From the NCBI GenBank assembly GCA_964369165.1, contig CAYJFE010000017.1, positions 1-35,139 of the forward strand: 35,139 nucleotides of DNA, given 5' to 3'. Shown here in pieces: positions 24,091 to 31,536 of this stretch. Source of the stretch: CAYJAZ01 sp964369165. GTDB lineage: Bacteria; Desulfobacterota; Desulfovibrionia; Desulfovibrionales; Desulfovibrionaceae. Position 1 is the stretch's first letter. Every line of letters begins with the position of its first letter. The notes beneath the pieces were generated by a model, which did no database searches, was not told the origin of the DNA, and saw nothing but the letters and a program-made list of their open reading frames with translations. The position numbers were made by a program, and so were the translations under genes.

Positions 24091-25073
24091 TATATAATCT
24101 CATCTTCTTGGTAATTTTTAGTTGCAACAGTGCCTATCACACTATCCCAGAGCATAGGGCTTTTGCCTGTGGCAGGGCGTTTTGTTGTAATATTTTCTGT
24201 TGTAAATATTTCGCCTTTGTTTATATAACGTTTTGCCACTATAGACTTTCTTGCAATTTCAATATTTTTTATTTCGCTTGGGCTAGGTTTTTTATCAAAA
24301 GAGCCGAGTGCTTTTTCAATATTGCGTATAGCTTGCACCATCTCTTTCAATTCATGAGGCTCTAAGCTTGCTTTATGGTCAGGGCCTTCCATAGTATTAT
24401 CAAGTGTGAAATGCTTTTCAATAATTGTTGCCCCCATTGCAACGGCTGCAATAGGAACTCCAATTCCTTGTGTATGGTCAGAATAGCCAACAGGAAGATT
24501 AAATTCTTTTCTCATTGTTTGCATAGCATTCAAATTCACATCTTCAAATGGACATGGGTATTCAGTTGTGCAATGCAATAAAGACACGTCACAGTCTTTT
24601 AAAACTGCAAGTGCTTCACGAACTTCTTGTAAATTTGCCATGCCAGTTGATAAGATTACAGGCATTCTTTTTTTATTGATTGCTTGTAAAAAAGGAAGAT
24701 TTGTTAATTCACCAGAAGGGATTTTAATTAAATCAATACCAACTTCCACTAAAAGCTCTAAACTTTCTTCTTCAAAAGGTGTGGATAGAAATTTAATCCC
24801 TGCTTGCTGGCAATAGGCTTTAAGCTCAAGTGTATTTTCTTTTGTAAGCTCAAGCTTTTTAAGCATATCTACTTGGCTTTCATTTTTATCAGTTGTTTTA
24901 TTTTGATAGTCAGCTTTATTCGCATTTTTAGAAGCAAGTTTTTCAGCTTTAAAGTTTTGAAATTTTATATAATCACAGTTTGCAAGCACTGCTTTATCAA
25001 TTAATTTTTTGGCTAATGTCATTGAGCCATTGTGGTTTACACCTGCTTCTGCAATAATTACAACATTAGACAT
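24090..25073 (-). CDS. legI: N,N'-diacetyllegionaminic acid synthase (NeuB/SpsE family)
   Basis: 327 residues. ATG 25073 is chosen because GGAGAAAGAG lies just upstream and the family's N-terminal strand VVIIAEAGVNHNG then sits at the start. Other landmarks are IKFQNFKAEKL, LSTPFEEESLELL, IKIPSGE, LHCTTEYPCP and a TIIEKHFTLD active-site region, followed by a C-terminal SAF (antifreeze-like) domain starting ARKSIVAKRYINKGE. The family condenses phosphoenolpyruvate with an N-acetylated hexose to form a nine-carbon sialic-like acid. It overlaps legH by 8 bases and the following acetyltransferase by one base. Confidence 0.92.
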   Translation of the reverse strand: MSNVVIIAEAGVNHNGSMTLAKKLIDKAVLANCDYIKFQNFKAEKLASKNANKADYQNKTTDKNESQVDMLKKLELTKENTLELKAYCQQAGIKFLSTPFEEESLELLVEVGIDLIKIPSGELTNLPFLQAINKKRMPVILSTGMANLQEVREALAVLKDCDVSLLHCTTEYPCPFEDVNLNAMQTMRKEFNLPVGYSDHTQGIGVPIAAVAMGATIIEKHFTLDNTMEGPDHKASLEPHELKEMVQAIRNIEKALGSFDKKPSPSEIKNIEIARKSIVAKRYINKGEIFTTENITTKRPATGKSPMLWDSVIGTVATKNYQEDEII

Positions 25074-25662
25074 GAACTCTTTCTCCAGCTTTAATAAATG
25101 AGGCATCAGGCAATTTAACACCTTGAATAATAGTGGCATTACTGCCAATGCATGAATTTATTCCAATTTCAACCCCACCATTTACAATTGCCCCTGTTGA
25201 TACATGGCTGTGCGCTTTTAGTTTTGAATCATGCTCTATAAGCGCTTTGGAATTTACAATACAATTTTCTTCAATTACAGCTTCTGCATTTATAAGTGCA
25301 TGATGCATGACTATTGTGCCTTCACCAATAGTAGCACTTTTAGCGACATAAGCCAAAGGTGAAACTATTTTAGCAAATTTTGCGCCAGTTGAAGATAGTT
25401 TTTTATAGATTTTTTGCCTTAAATCGGAACGAGTAACATGCCCAACCGTAATAAGAAAATATGTTGTTTCAGAAAAATATTTAGCACAATTTTCATCTGT
25501 GTCTAAAATAGGGTAGCCTAAAACTTCTTCCCCAACCCTATCGGCAACATCAAGAAAGCCTTTAATAACATATTTTCCTGTTTGCTCAATAACATCCACG
25601 CACGATTTTGCATGGCCGCCTGCGCCAACAAGAATAATATTTAGTTTGCTTTCTTGTTCCAT
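25066..25662 (-). CDS. legH: NeuD/PglD-type acetyltransferase, probable LegH
   Basis: 198 residues with the two-part PglD layout: a Rossmann-like N-terminal part opening with IILVGAGGHAKSCVDVIE, then a beta-helix with SATIGEGTIVMHHALINAEAVI. The KALIEHDSKL stretch supplies the His-Asp/Glu pair that acts as general base in PglD. PglD acetylates the 4-amino group of a UDP-linked trideoxy sugar; the Leg counterpart does this after the LegC step. It directly follows legC (one-base TAATG overlap), which supports that order. A NeuD-like O-acetyltransferase role cannot be excluded, in which case the neighbour at 23374 could be the N-acetyltransferase. Confidence 0.83.
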   Translation of the reverse strand: MEQESKLNIILVGAGGHAKSCVDVIEQTGKYVIKGFLDVADRVGEEVLGYPILDTDENCAKYFSETTYFLITVGHVTRSDLRQKIYKKLSSTGAKFAKIVSPLAYVAKSATIGEGTIVMHHALINAEAVIEENCIVNSKALIEHDSKLKAHSHVSTGAIVNGGVEIGINSCIGSNATIIQGVKLPDASFIKAGERVHV

Positions 25663-26750
25663 TATAAAACAACTCCACTTGGAATATTTACAAGTCTTTG
25701 TTCAACATATTCAGCATTTGACAAATCTGAGCAAGGTGCATCTTTAAACATTCTAAGTCTGTTCATTAATGTCCAAACAGGTCTTGTCATTACTTTATTG
25801 TTATTTGTTTCTTCTAAAAAGGCATCTCTTTCTTTTCTATCAGAAAACAACAAAGCATTTAACCAATAGTTTGACTGTGTATTTTCAGGCTCAGAAATAA
25901 ATCTTTCACCAAAAAAATCTTTATAATTTTGTGCAAGTGCACGTTTTTTTTCTAAAAATATAGGAAGTTTTTCAAGCTGAGCCACACCTAAAGCAGCATT
26001 TAAATTTGGCATACGATAGTTATAGCCAATTTCATCGTGATTGAATTCCCAGCGATGTGGGACTTTTGCTTGTGTTGTAAGATGTTTTGCTTTTGCAGCT
26101 AAATCTTCATTATTAAACAAAAGCATGCCACCGCCACCAGTTGTGATGATTTTATTTCCATTAAAACTTATTGCGCTTATAGAACCAAAATTGCCTGTAT
26201 GAACGCCATTTACAAATGAACCAAGGCTTTCAGCACAATCTTCAATAAGTGCTACTTTATATTTTTCGCAAATTGATTTTATTTCTGCAATTTTACAAGG
26301 AAGCCCAAATGTATGCATAGGTACTACAGCTTTAACTTTTGGATTTTTCTTGATAAAATCCTCTAGTTTATTCGGACATAAGCCAAGTGTTTCTCTATCA
26401 ATATCAATAAAGGCGGGCTGTGCATTGCAATAAGAGATAGCATTTGCTGTTGCAATAAAGGTGAGTGCTTGCGTTGCCACAATATCATCTTCTTTTACAC
26501 CTGCAAGCAGTAAAGCCATGTGCAAAGCATTTGTGCCGTTCACACATGCAACAGCTTTTTTTACATTGCAAAATTTTGCAATTTCAATTTCAAAGTCGTT
26601 TACGAACTTGCCTATACTTGAAACAAAGGTAGATTCTATACATTCTTTTGTAAGCTCGATTTCTCTAGCATCGAAGCATGGTTCGTGGAGCGCAATAAAA
26701 TCTTTTGTAGGGTATTGAGCTTTAATAAAGTCAATTTCTTTGCTAAACAT
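25662..26750 (-). CDS. legC: PLP-dependent sugar aminotransferase (DegT/DnrJ/EryC1 family, LegC)
   Basis: 362 residues. Family signs are GTNALHMALLLAGV, FIDIDRETLG, VPMHTFGLPC, IEDCAESLG (Asp binds the PLP nitrogen) and SFNGNKIITTGGGG with the PLP-binding lysine. LegC uses glutamate to aminate the 4-keto sugar from LegB. The gene overlaps legB by 8 bases and legH by one base, so the three are translationally coupled. The similar PseC enzyme of the pseudaminic acid route is less likely because legB here is of the LegB type and ptmE is present. Confidence 0.91.
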   Translation of the reverse strand: MFSKEIDFIKAQYPTKDFIALHEPCFDAREIELTKECIESTFVSSIGKFVNDFEIEIAKFCNVKKAVACVNGTNALHMALLLAGVKEDDIVATQALTFIATANAISYCNAQPAFIDIDRETLGLCPNKLEDFIKKNPKVKAVVPMHTFGLPCKIAEIKSICEKYKVALIEDCAESLGSFVNGVHTGNFGSISAISFNGNKIITTGGGGMLLFNNEDLAAKAKHLTTQAKVPHRWEFNHDEIGYNYRMPNLNAALGVAQLEKLPIFLEKKRALAQNYKDFFGERFISEPENTQSNYWLNALLFSDRKERDAFLEETNNNKVMTRPVWTLMNRLRMFKDAPCSDLSNAEYVEQRLVNIPSGVVL

Positions 26751-27735
26751 TATAGATATCAGCCTTATATTTTTTCAAGTTGTCAGAATTAGTAAACCAA
26801 TTAATAGTTTCTTCTAAGCCTTTTTCTATGCTGTATTCAGGGGCAAAACCAACAAGTTCTTTAATTTTACTGTTATCACACCAAAGGCGATTCACTTCTG
26901 ATTTTACTGGGCGTAAGCGTTGTTCATCAGTAATGAATTCAACATCACTCTTCATGATTTTTTTAATAAGATTAAGTGTATCACCCACACTTATTTCAAA
27001 ATTTGAACCAATATTGATAATTTCACCAATAGTTTTTTCGCTTTCTGCAAGCATCATAAAACCTCGGCAAGTATCAAGCACATAGTTGAAATCACGCGTT
27101 GGGGAAATATCACCAAGTTTTATTTCTTTTTTACCATTTGCAATTTGAGTGATGATTGTTGGAATAACTGCTCTTGCTGATTGGCGTGGACCATATGTGT
27201 TAAAAGGGCGTACTGTGGTGACAGGCAAATCGAAAGTTCTGTAAAAGCTTTCAGCTATTGCGTCAGCAGAAATTTTTGTTGCGCTGTATGGAGATTGCGG
27301 TTGAAGCGGATGCTTTTCATCAATAGGAATATATTGGGCTGTGCCATATACTTCACTGGTTGAAGTTACAAGAACTTTTTCAACATTATTATCTAATGCA
27401 GCTTGACAAACATTGAGCGTGCCTTTGATATTAGTGTCGATGTAACTGTCTGGCGCGACATAAGAATAGGGGATTGCAATTAATGCAGCTAAGTGGAAAA
27501 CTACATCAATATTCTTTGTGATGTGTTTCATGTAATGAGGGTCACGTACATCACCGCAAAGGACTTCAACATCGCTTTTGCAATTAATATCTTCAAGCCA
27601 GCCCCAATTATTAAAGGAATTATACTGTGATAAAGCCTTTACTTTGCCACCAGCTTTTACAAGCATTTCAGTAAGGTGTGAGCCTATAAAACCATCTGCC
27701 CCAGTAATTAAAATATTTTTATTTTCTAGCTTCAT
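26743..27735 (-). CDS. legB: Nucleotide-GlcNAc 4,6-dehydratase of the LegB type
   Basis: 330 residues, extended SDR. GADGFIG (12-18) binds NAD. The signature FNNWGWLED (41-49) is typical of this subgroup. TSE (126-128) and YSATK (Tyr150, Lys154) form the dehydratase active site, and RPFNTYGPRQSARAVIPTI and PTRDFNYV are further family blocks. LegB removes water from a GDP-GlcNAc-type sugar to give the 4-keto-6-deoxy intermediate, the first committed step. It is the first gene of the nine-gene minus-strand operon, with a candidate promoter about 25 bases upstream. Confidence 0.92.
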   Translation of the reverse strand: MKLENKNILITGADGFIGSHLTEMLVKAGGKVKALSQYNSFNNWGWLEDINCKSDVEVLCGDVRDPHYMKHITKNIDVVFHLAALIAIPYSYVAPDSYIDTNIKGTLNVCQAALDNNVEKVLVTSTSEVYGTAQYIPIDEKHPLQPQSPYSATKISADAIAESFYRTFDLPVTTVRPFNTYGPRQSARAVIPTIITQIANGKKEIKLGDISPTRDFNYVLDTCRGFMMLAESEKTIGEIINIGSNFEISVGDTLNLIKKIMKSDVEFITDEQRLRPVKSEVNRLWCDNSKIKELVGFAPEYSIEKGLEETINWFTNSDNLKKYKADIYNV

Positions 27736-27760
27736 TTGTATGTCTTTCTATGTAAAATTT

Positions 27761-27789
27761 AGTATAGGAAATTTCTATCCCATGATTAA
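27761..27789 (-). promoter_or_regulatory. Candidate promoter of the legionaminic acid operon
   Basis: On the minus strand TTAATC (27789-27784), a 17-bp spacer and TATACT (27766-27761) precede the legB ATG by about 25 bases, with AGAAAGA as the ribosome-binding site. The -10 box is good and the -35 box weak. Confidence 0.4.
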
Positions 27790-27930
27790 TATTTTTACAC
27801 TCTCTTAGGTAAAATGCAAGAAAAAAGTCATATAATTTGAAGTAAAATTTAGTTCAGCAAGTTTTCTGTTCTTTTTGATACTGCTGTGGGTTTGGTAAAA
27901 CATAATTTTCTTAAGGATTGTCATAAATAG

Positions 27931-27962
27931 ATACAGCAGTTGAAAAATATCAACTGCTGTAT
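27931..27962. terminator. Perfect 13-bp inverted repeat with 6-nt loop, probable terminator
   Basis: ATACAGCAGTTGA (27931-27943), loop AAAATA, TCAACTGCTGTAT (27950-27962). It lies 42 bases after the stop of the small tail-fibre partner gene and 196 bases upstream of legB, so it can end transcription of the phage-like pair before the leg operon. No long T-tract follows on either strand. A related half-site ACTGCTGT occurs at 27882-27889. Confidence 0.6.
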
Positions 27963-28004
27963 AATCTCAATAATGAATTTTTATTTCGAGCAAAAGACTA
28001 TGTG

Positions 28005-28475
28005 TTACCCCTCTAAGTCCCTCAAATCAATAACTTCATTCTTAGCAATTTTATCAAGGAAATAATCTTTATACACAAAGATATAATCGAGATATTGCAC
28101 AAATTCTTCGCCGTATTGTGCGGTTACACCATCAAGAAGCGGGTTATTGCGCTCAACCGTGTTTGCAAGCATAAAGTCGATATAGATATTTTCATCAGCC
28201 TCTACAAAAGCCATAATGGATTGTAGTGTAACAGGATTAGGCATATCAGCCGTAAGGGCAATGGCGATTTTAATAAATTCATTTTTAGGCATTGAAATTT
28301 GCATAGCCTGCTCGTGAAGACTAAGAGGAGGTGGCACTTCAACTGCTACAATTTTATAGCTTTCATCTTCTTGTGCTTCTATAGTGACAGTTTGATTTGC
28401 ATTGCACCATTCGGCAACTTGCTGATATTCGCCCTCAATTTCCATATTTATTATATAACCTATTTCGTATGACAT
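28005..28475 (-). CDS. Small protein paired with a tail fibre, possible tail-fibre assembly/chaperone
   Basis: 156 residues, acidic, not matched to a family with confidence. The first ~60 residues form a small beta-rich domain (IGYIINMEIEGEYQQVAEWC, then VEVPPPLSL). The rest looks helical (FIKIAIALTADMPNPVTL, VQYLDYIFVYKDYFLDKIA). It starts 9 bases after the tail-fibre stop with GGGAGAAA as ribosome-binding site, the usual place and size for a phage tail-fibre assembly or XkdW-like gene. Role is inferred from that context. A hairpin at 27931-27962 follows it. Confidence 0.6.
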   Translation of the reverse strand: MSYEIGYIINMEIEGEYQQVAEWCNANQTVTIEAQEDESYKIVAVEVPPPLSLHEQAMQISMPKNEFIKIAIALTADMPNPVTLQSIMAFVEADENIYIDFMLANTVERNNPLLDGVTAQYGEEFVQYLDYIFVYKDYFLDKIAKNEVIDLRDLEG

Positions 28476-28484
28476 ATTTTCTCC

Positions 28485-29261
28485 CTATTTTCCTATAACA
28501 ATCCATGTTATATTTCTTACACCAGAATGTGTTGTGTGGCATTTTAAATTGGTTGTTGTGCGTTCTGATACCCAAAAGCCATAAATTAGAGATGTGTCCA
28601 CACCAATCAAGGAAACTGAATATGAAGCACTTGTCATGCTGATTGGTAAAGTAAGCACTATGCCTGCGCTGCTTGCAGTAGTAGAACCCCATTGCATGAT
28701 AATGCCATTACTGAATTTGATATAATTGCTATTATTAGTAGCATTTACATAAGCTTTAGAAGTTGCCTTTTGTGCCTCCGTGAGAGCTGTAGAGCCTCTG
28801 TCATAAGCGCTTTTTACAGCATTTGAACTAGCCGCTATTGTTGTGCTTGTTGAATTTATCGCATCAGAGAGAGGTATTGAAACTTGTTCCCAATAATCAC
28901 TGCTTGATACTGGATTTTTAATTTCTAGTCCATCGCTTGCACCATTGACTTGTATACATTTATATAACTCATTGTCACTGCCATAGACAACTGCATTCAA
29001 TGGGTAATCAAGGTGTTCATTCCATGCATACATACCGCCTGATTGCTGATAGAATGTGTGTTGCGAAAGCTCGTGAAAGATTCCGTTAAAATCAGCTCTA
29101 CTTGGTGGAATTCCTCCAGCACTTAGCGGAGTTTGTGTGATTGAGGGAAAGCCAGAATTATAACTAAAACTGCCACCAGTTCCATAAGTTGGAATGTCGG
29201 TTCTGTCACCGTTTAGCGCAACAGCCGAAGGTAAGAGTATGGGGTACTTTGGTAAAGACAT
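28485..29261 (-). CDS. Phage-type tail-fibre protein
   Basis: About 258 residues. ATG 29261 is chosen for its strong AGGAGG 6 bases upstream; the frame extends to 29333 without a ribosome-binding site. The N-terminal ~130 residues have the LPSAVALNGDRTDIP and AGGIPPSRADFNGIFHELSQ segments found at the attachment end of short tail fibres of prophages, including LNAVVYGSDNELYKCIQ. The middle has a T4-like fibre repeat, TTIAASSNAVKSAYDRGSTA. The end, SNGIIMQWGSTTAS up to RNITWIVIGK, matches the gp53-like receptor-binding tip with its final W-x-x-IG. No capsid, tail tube, integrase or lysis genes are nearby, so this is an isolated fibre module. Confidence 0.82.
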   Translation of the reverse strand: MSLPKYPILLPSAVALNGDRTDIPTYGTGGSFSYNSGFPSITQTPLSAGGIPPSRADFNGIFHELSQHTFYQQSGGMYAWNEHLDYPLNAVVYGSDNELYKCIQVNGASDGLEIKNPVSSSDYWEQVSIPLSDAINSTSTTIAASSNAVKSAYDRGSTALTEAQKATSKAYVNATNNSNYIKFSNGIIMQWGSTTASSAGIVLTLPISMTSASYSVSLIGVDTSLIYGFWVSERTTTNLKCHTTHSGVRNITWIVIGK

Positions 29262-29321
29262 TTGTGCCTCCTTTTTTTCTGCTTTATAACATAGCTTTTT
29301 AACGCGATTTATCATAAACTC

Positions 29322-29339
29322 GCCTAGTCGCACTAAGGC
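29322..29339. repeat. Small imperfect hairpin upstream of the tail-fibre gene
   Basis: GCCTAG (29322-29327), a 5-base loop, and CTAAGGC (29333-29339) pair with one bulged base. It lies in the divergent region between the tail-fibre and ugd genes, 61 bases upstream of the fibre ATG, and is locally richer in G+C than its surroundings. Function unknown. Confidence 0.3.
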
Positions 29340-29394
29340 TCATATTGCTTACTTGACAAGATATTTTAAATATTTTACTGGCACAATCTAAAAC

Positions 29395-29423
29395 TTGCAA
29401 AAAATAGGCTTTAATTTTATAGA
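29395..29423 (+). promoter_or_regulatory. Sigma-70 promoter of ugd
   Basis: TTGCAA (29395-29400), a 17-bp spacer and TATAGA (29418-29423) lie 47 bases upstream of ATG 29471, with AAGGA as the ribosome-binding site. A second TTGACA at 29353-29358 lacks a convincing -10 box at the right distance. Confidence 0.5.
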
Positions 29424-29470
29424 TAAGAATATAAAAATTTCTAGGCAGTGCTTAATTTTTAAGGATAAAT

Positions 29471-30688
29471 ATGAAAATAGCAGTTATTGGAACAGGTTAT
29501 GTAGGTCTATCTTTGGCAACTTTACTCTCACAAAAATACGAAGTCATAGCTATTGATATTATTGAAGAAAAAGTGAAGCAAATAAATAATAGGATTTCTC
29601 CTATTCAAGATGAAACGATTGAAAATTTTTTTGCAAATAAAGAACTTAATCTTCATGCAAGTTTAGACTATGCTCTTTGCAAAGATTGTGATTACATTAT
29701 TATAGCTACTCCTACGGATTATGATCCAAAGCAAAATTATTTCAATACTTCAAGTGTTGAAGCGGCTATTTCAAAAGTGCTTGAGATAAATAATAATGCC
29801 ACAATAATTATAAAATCAACCGTGCCTGTTGGTTATACAAAAAATATTCGTAAGCAATTTGATACAGATAGAATAATTTTCTCGCCAGAATTTTTGCGTG
29901 AAGGCAAAGCCCTTTATGATAATTTGCACCCTTCAAGAATTGTTGTTGGGGATACTTCAAAAGAGGCAGAAAACTTCGCACAAATTCTTCTTGATTGCGC
30001 AAAAAGCAAGAATGTCGCAGTGTTGTATACCCATTCCACAGAAGCGGAAGCCATTAAGCTTTTTGCAAACACCTATCTTGCTATGCGTGTATCCTTCTTT
30101 AACGAGCTCGATACTTATGCAGAAAGAAAGGGGCTAAATGCAAAAGATATTATAGATGGTATAAGCCTTGATCCAAGAATTGGCGATCATTATAATAATC
30201 CAAGTTTTGGCTATGGTGGTTATTGCTTGCCAAAAGATACAAAACAGCTACTTGCTAACTATCAAGACGTGCCACAAAGCATTATGACGGCTATTGTTGA
30301 GGCAAATAGAACAAGAAAGGAATCTATTGCCGACAGTATTTTGAAAAAAGCTAACTATTATGATTATGAAGATGGCAATCAATTTGACACTACGGAGCAA
30401 AATCCGCCTATTATTGGTATATTTAGATTAACTATGAAGGCCGATAGCGATAATTTTAGACAAAGTGCCATACAGGGCGTTATGAAGCGCATAAAAGCAA
30501 AGGGCGCAACTGTTATAGTGTATGAACCAAGTTTAGAAGATGGCTCTACTTTCTTTGGAAGCAGGATAGTGAATAATCTTGATGAATTCAAATCTCAATG
30601 CGCCGTTATTGTTGCTAATAGATACGATAAAGAATTAGACGATGTGGAAGAAAAGGTGTATACAAGAGATTTGTTTTGTAGAGATTAA
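29471..30688 (+). CDS. ugd: UDP-glucose 6-dehydrogenase
   Basis: 405 residues, in the usual range for the short bacterial form. GTGYVG (7-12) begins the NAD domain. STVPVGYT, FSPEFLREGKA, EAIKLFANTYLA (Lys196, Asn200) and GYGGYCLPKDT with the catalytic Cys252 are all present. The enzyme oxidises UDP-glucose twice to UDP-glucuronate, a precursor for glycan glucuronic acid or for further conversion to other uronic acids or pentoses. It has its own promoter and is convergent with the WaaE-like gene 21 bases downstream. No gene using UDP-glucuronate can be assigned in the window. Confidence 0.96.
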   Translation: MKIAVIGTGYVGLSLATLLSQKYEVIAIDIIEEKVKQINNRISPIQDETIENFFANKELNLHASLDYALCKDCDYIIIATPTDYDPKQNYFNTSSVEAAISKVLEINNNATIIIKSTVPVGYTKNIRKQFDTDRIIFSPEFLREGKALYDNLHPSRIVVGDTSKEAENFAQILLDCAKSKNVAVLYTHSTEAEAIKLFANTYLAMRVSFFNELDTYAERKGLNAKDIIDGISLDPRIGDHYNNPSFGYGGYCLPKDTKQLLANYQDVPQSIMTAIVEANRTRKESIADSILKKANYYDYEDGNQFDTTEQNPPIIGIFRLTMKADSDNFRQSAIQGVMKRIKAKGATVIVYEPSLEDGSTFFGSRIVNNLDEFKSQCAVIVANRYDKELDDVEEKVYTRDLFCRD

Positions 30689-30709
30689 GGCTATTTTTCT
30701 AAATTCATT

Positions 30710-31507
30710 TTATTTTATATGCTTGTCATTGGAAAGCCCAAAAGTATCTGGATTTTCACCTATTCTTATATATTTCATATAGACATAAAAAGCGTGATGT
30801 GTTGCCATAATAAAGCCAGCTTTGCCATCTAAAATGCCTTTTTTGAAAAAGTATATACGGCAAAAACCCCAAAAAGAATGGAAAATAGCGCGTGAAAGCG
30901 AAAACTTCTGCCCTTTTTGTGTTTTTTCTTTTGCGCCATATTCTGCATAAGCATTCAATTTCTTAACATAATGCGAGAAAGAAGAATAAGGATAGTGTAT
31001 AATATCACCAGGAATCTTTGTCGTTTTTCCTTTTGATGAAAGCACTTGATGCACGCCAGAAGAAGTGATGATAAGTTCATCTTTTCTGAATAAACGCATT
31101 AATAAGTCAGGGTATGCGTCTGAGTGCTTCATAAATTGATGAAAGAAGTAAGAGCGCCTTGGTATATAGGCACCTGAAAAGTCAGAGTTTTTTGCAATGC
31201 CATCCAAACTTGTTGAGAAAAATTGCAAAATAGATTTTTGTAATTCTTCTGAAGCAATTTCGTCAGAATCTAAAATAATCACCCATTCACTTTCGATATG
31301 CTCTAGGGCAAAAAGGAATTGCTCTTCAAGGCGAATAAAAGGATTTTGAATAAACCTAGCCTTGTGTTTTTGACAAATTTCTTCTGTAGAGTCAGTGCTA
31401 TAGGAATCAATCACCAAGATGTCATCGCAAAAATGTAAAGACTCTAGGCAAGCATCTAGCGAGCGTTCAGAATTATAAGTAGCCACAAGTGCGGTGATAT
31501 TTTTCAT
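30710..31507 (-). CDS. WaaE/KdtX-like LPS core glycosyltransferase (GT2)
   Basis: 265 residues. The N-terminus ITALVATYNSERSLDACLES, then VIDSYSTDSTEEIC, and the DSDE metal motif near residue 87 are the WaaE/KdtX hallmarks, followed by SGVHQVL in place of the usual GxxHE and the late block FFKKGILDGKAGFIMATHHAFYVYMKYI. WaaE of Klebsiella adds glucose to the inner-core heptose from UDP-glucose. Start ATG 31507 lies 29 bases after the U32 gene stop, so the two are probably co-transcribed. The acceptor in this organism is inferred only from the family. Confidence 0.85.
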   Translation of the reverse strand: MKNITALVATYNSERSLDACLESLHFCDDILVIDSYSTDSTEEICQKHKARFIQNPFIRLEEQFLFALEHIESEWVIILDSDEIASEELQKSILQFFSTSLDGIAKNSDFSGAYIPRRSYFFHQFMKHSDAYPDLLMRLFRKDELIITSSGVHQVLSSKGKTTKIPGDIIHYPYSSFSHYVKKLNAYAEYGAKEKTQKGQKFSLSRAIFHSFWGFCRIYFFKKGILDGKAGFIMATHHAFYVYMKYIRIGENPDTFGLSNDKHIK

Positions 31508-31536
31508 AACAAAGCCTTTATTACAAGTTCGCTCAA

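Larger units (their letters stand above)
27736..28004. other. 269-bp intergenic region between the tail-fibre pair and the leg operon
   Basis: No gene is visible. It holds the legB promoter candidate and the 13-bp inverted repeat. It also has a 12-nt direct repeat GTAAAATTTAGT at 27752-27763 and 27842-27853 (90 bases apart), one copy of which overlaps the legB promoter region. The repeat may be chance in such AT-rich DNA. Confidence 0.6.

Noticed and set aside
25074..25148. Longer start for legI
   Set aside because: The extra 25 residues overlap legH coding sequence; ATG 25073 has a strong GGAGAAAGAG upstream and the usual NeuB N-terminus.
29262..29333. Longer start for the tail-fibre gene
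   Set aside because: ATG 29261 has AGGAGG at ideal spacing, whereas the upstream start has none.
29353..29376. Consensus TTGACA upstream of ugd
   Set aside because: The hexamer 17 bases further (TACTGG) is a poor -10 box; the TTGCAA/TATAGA pair is better.
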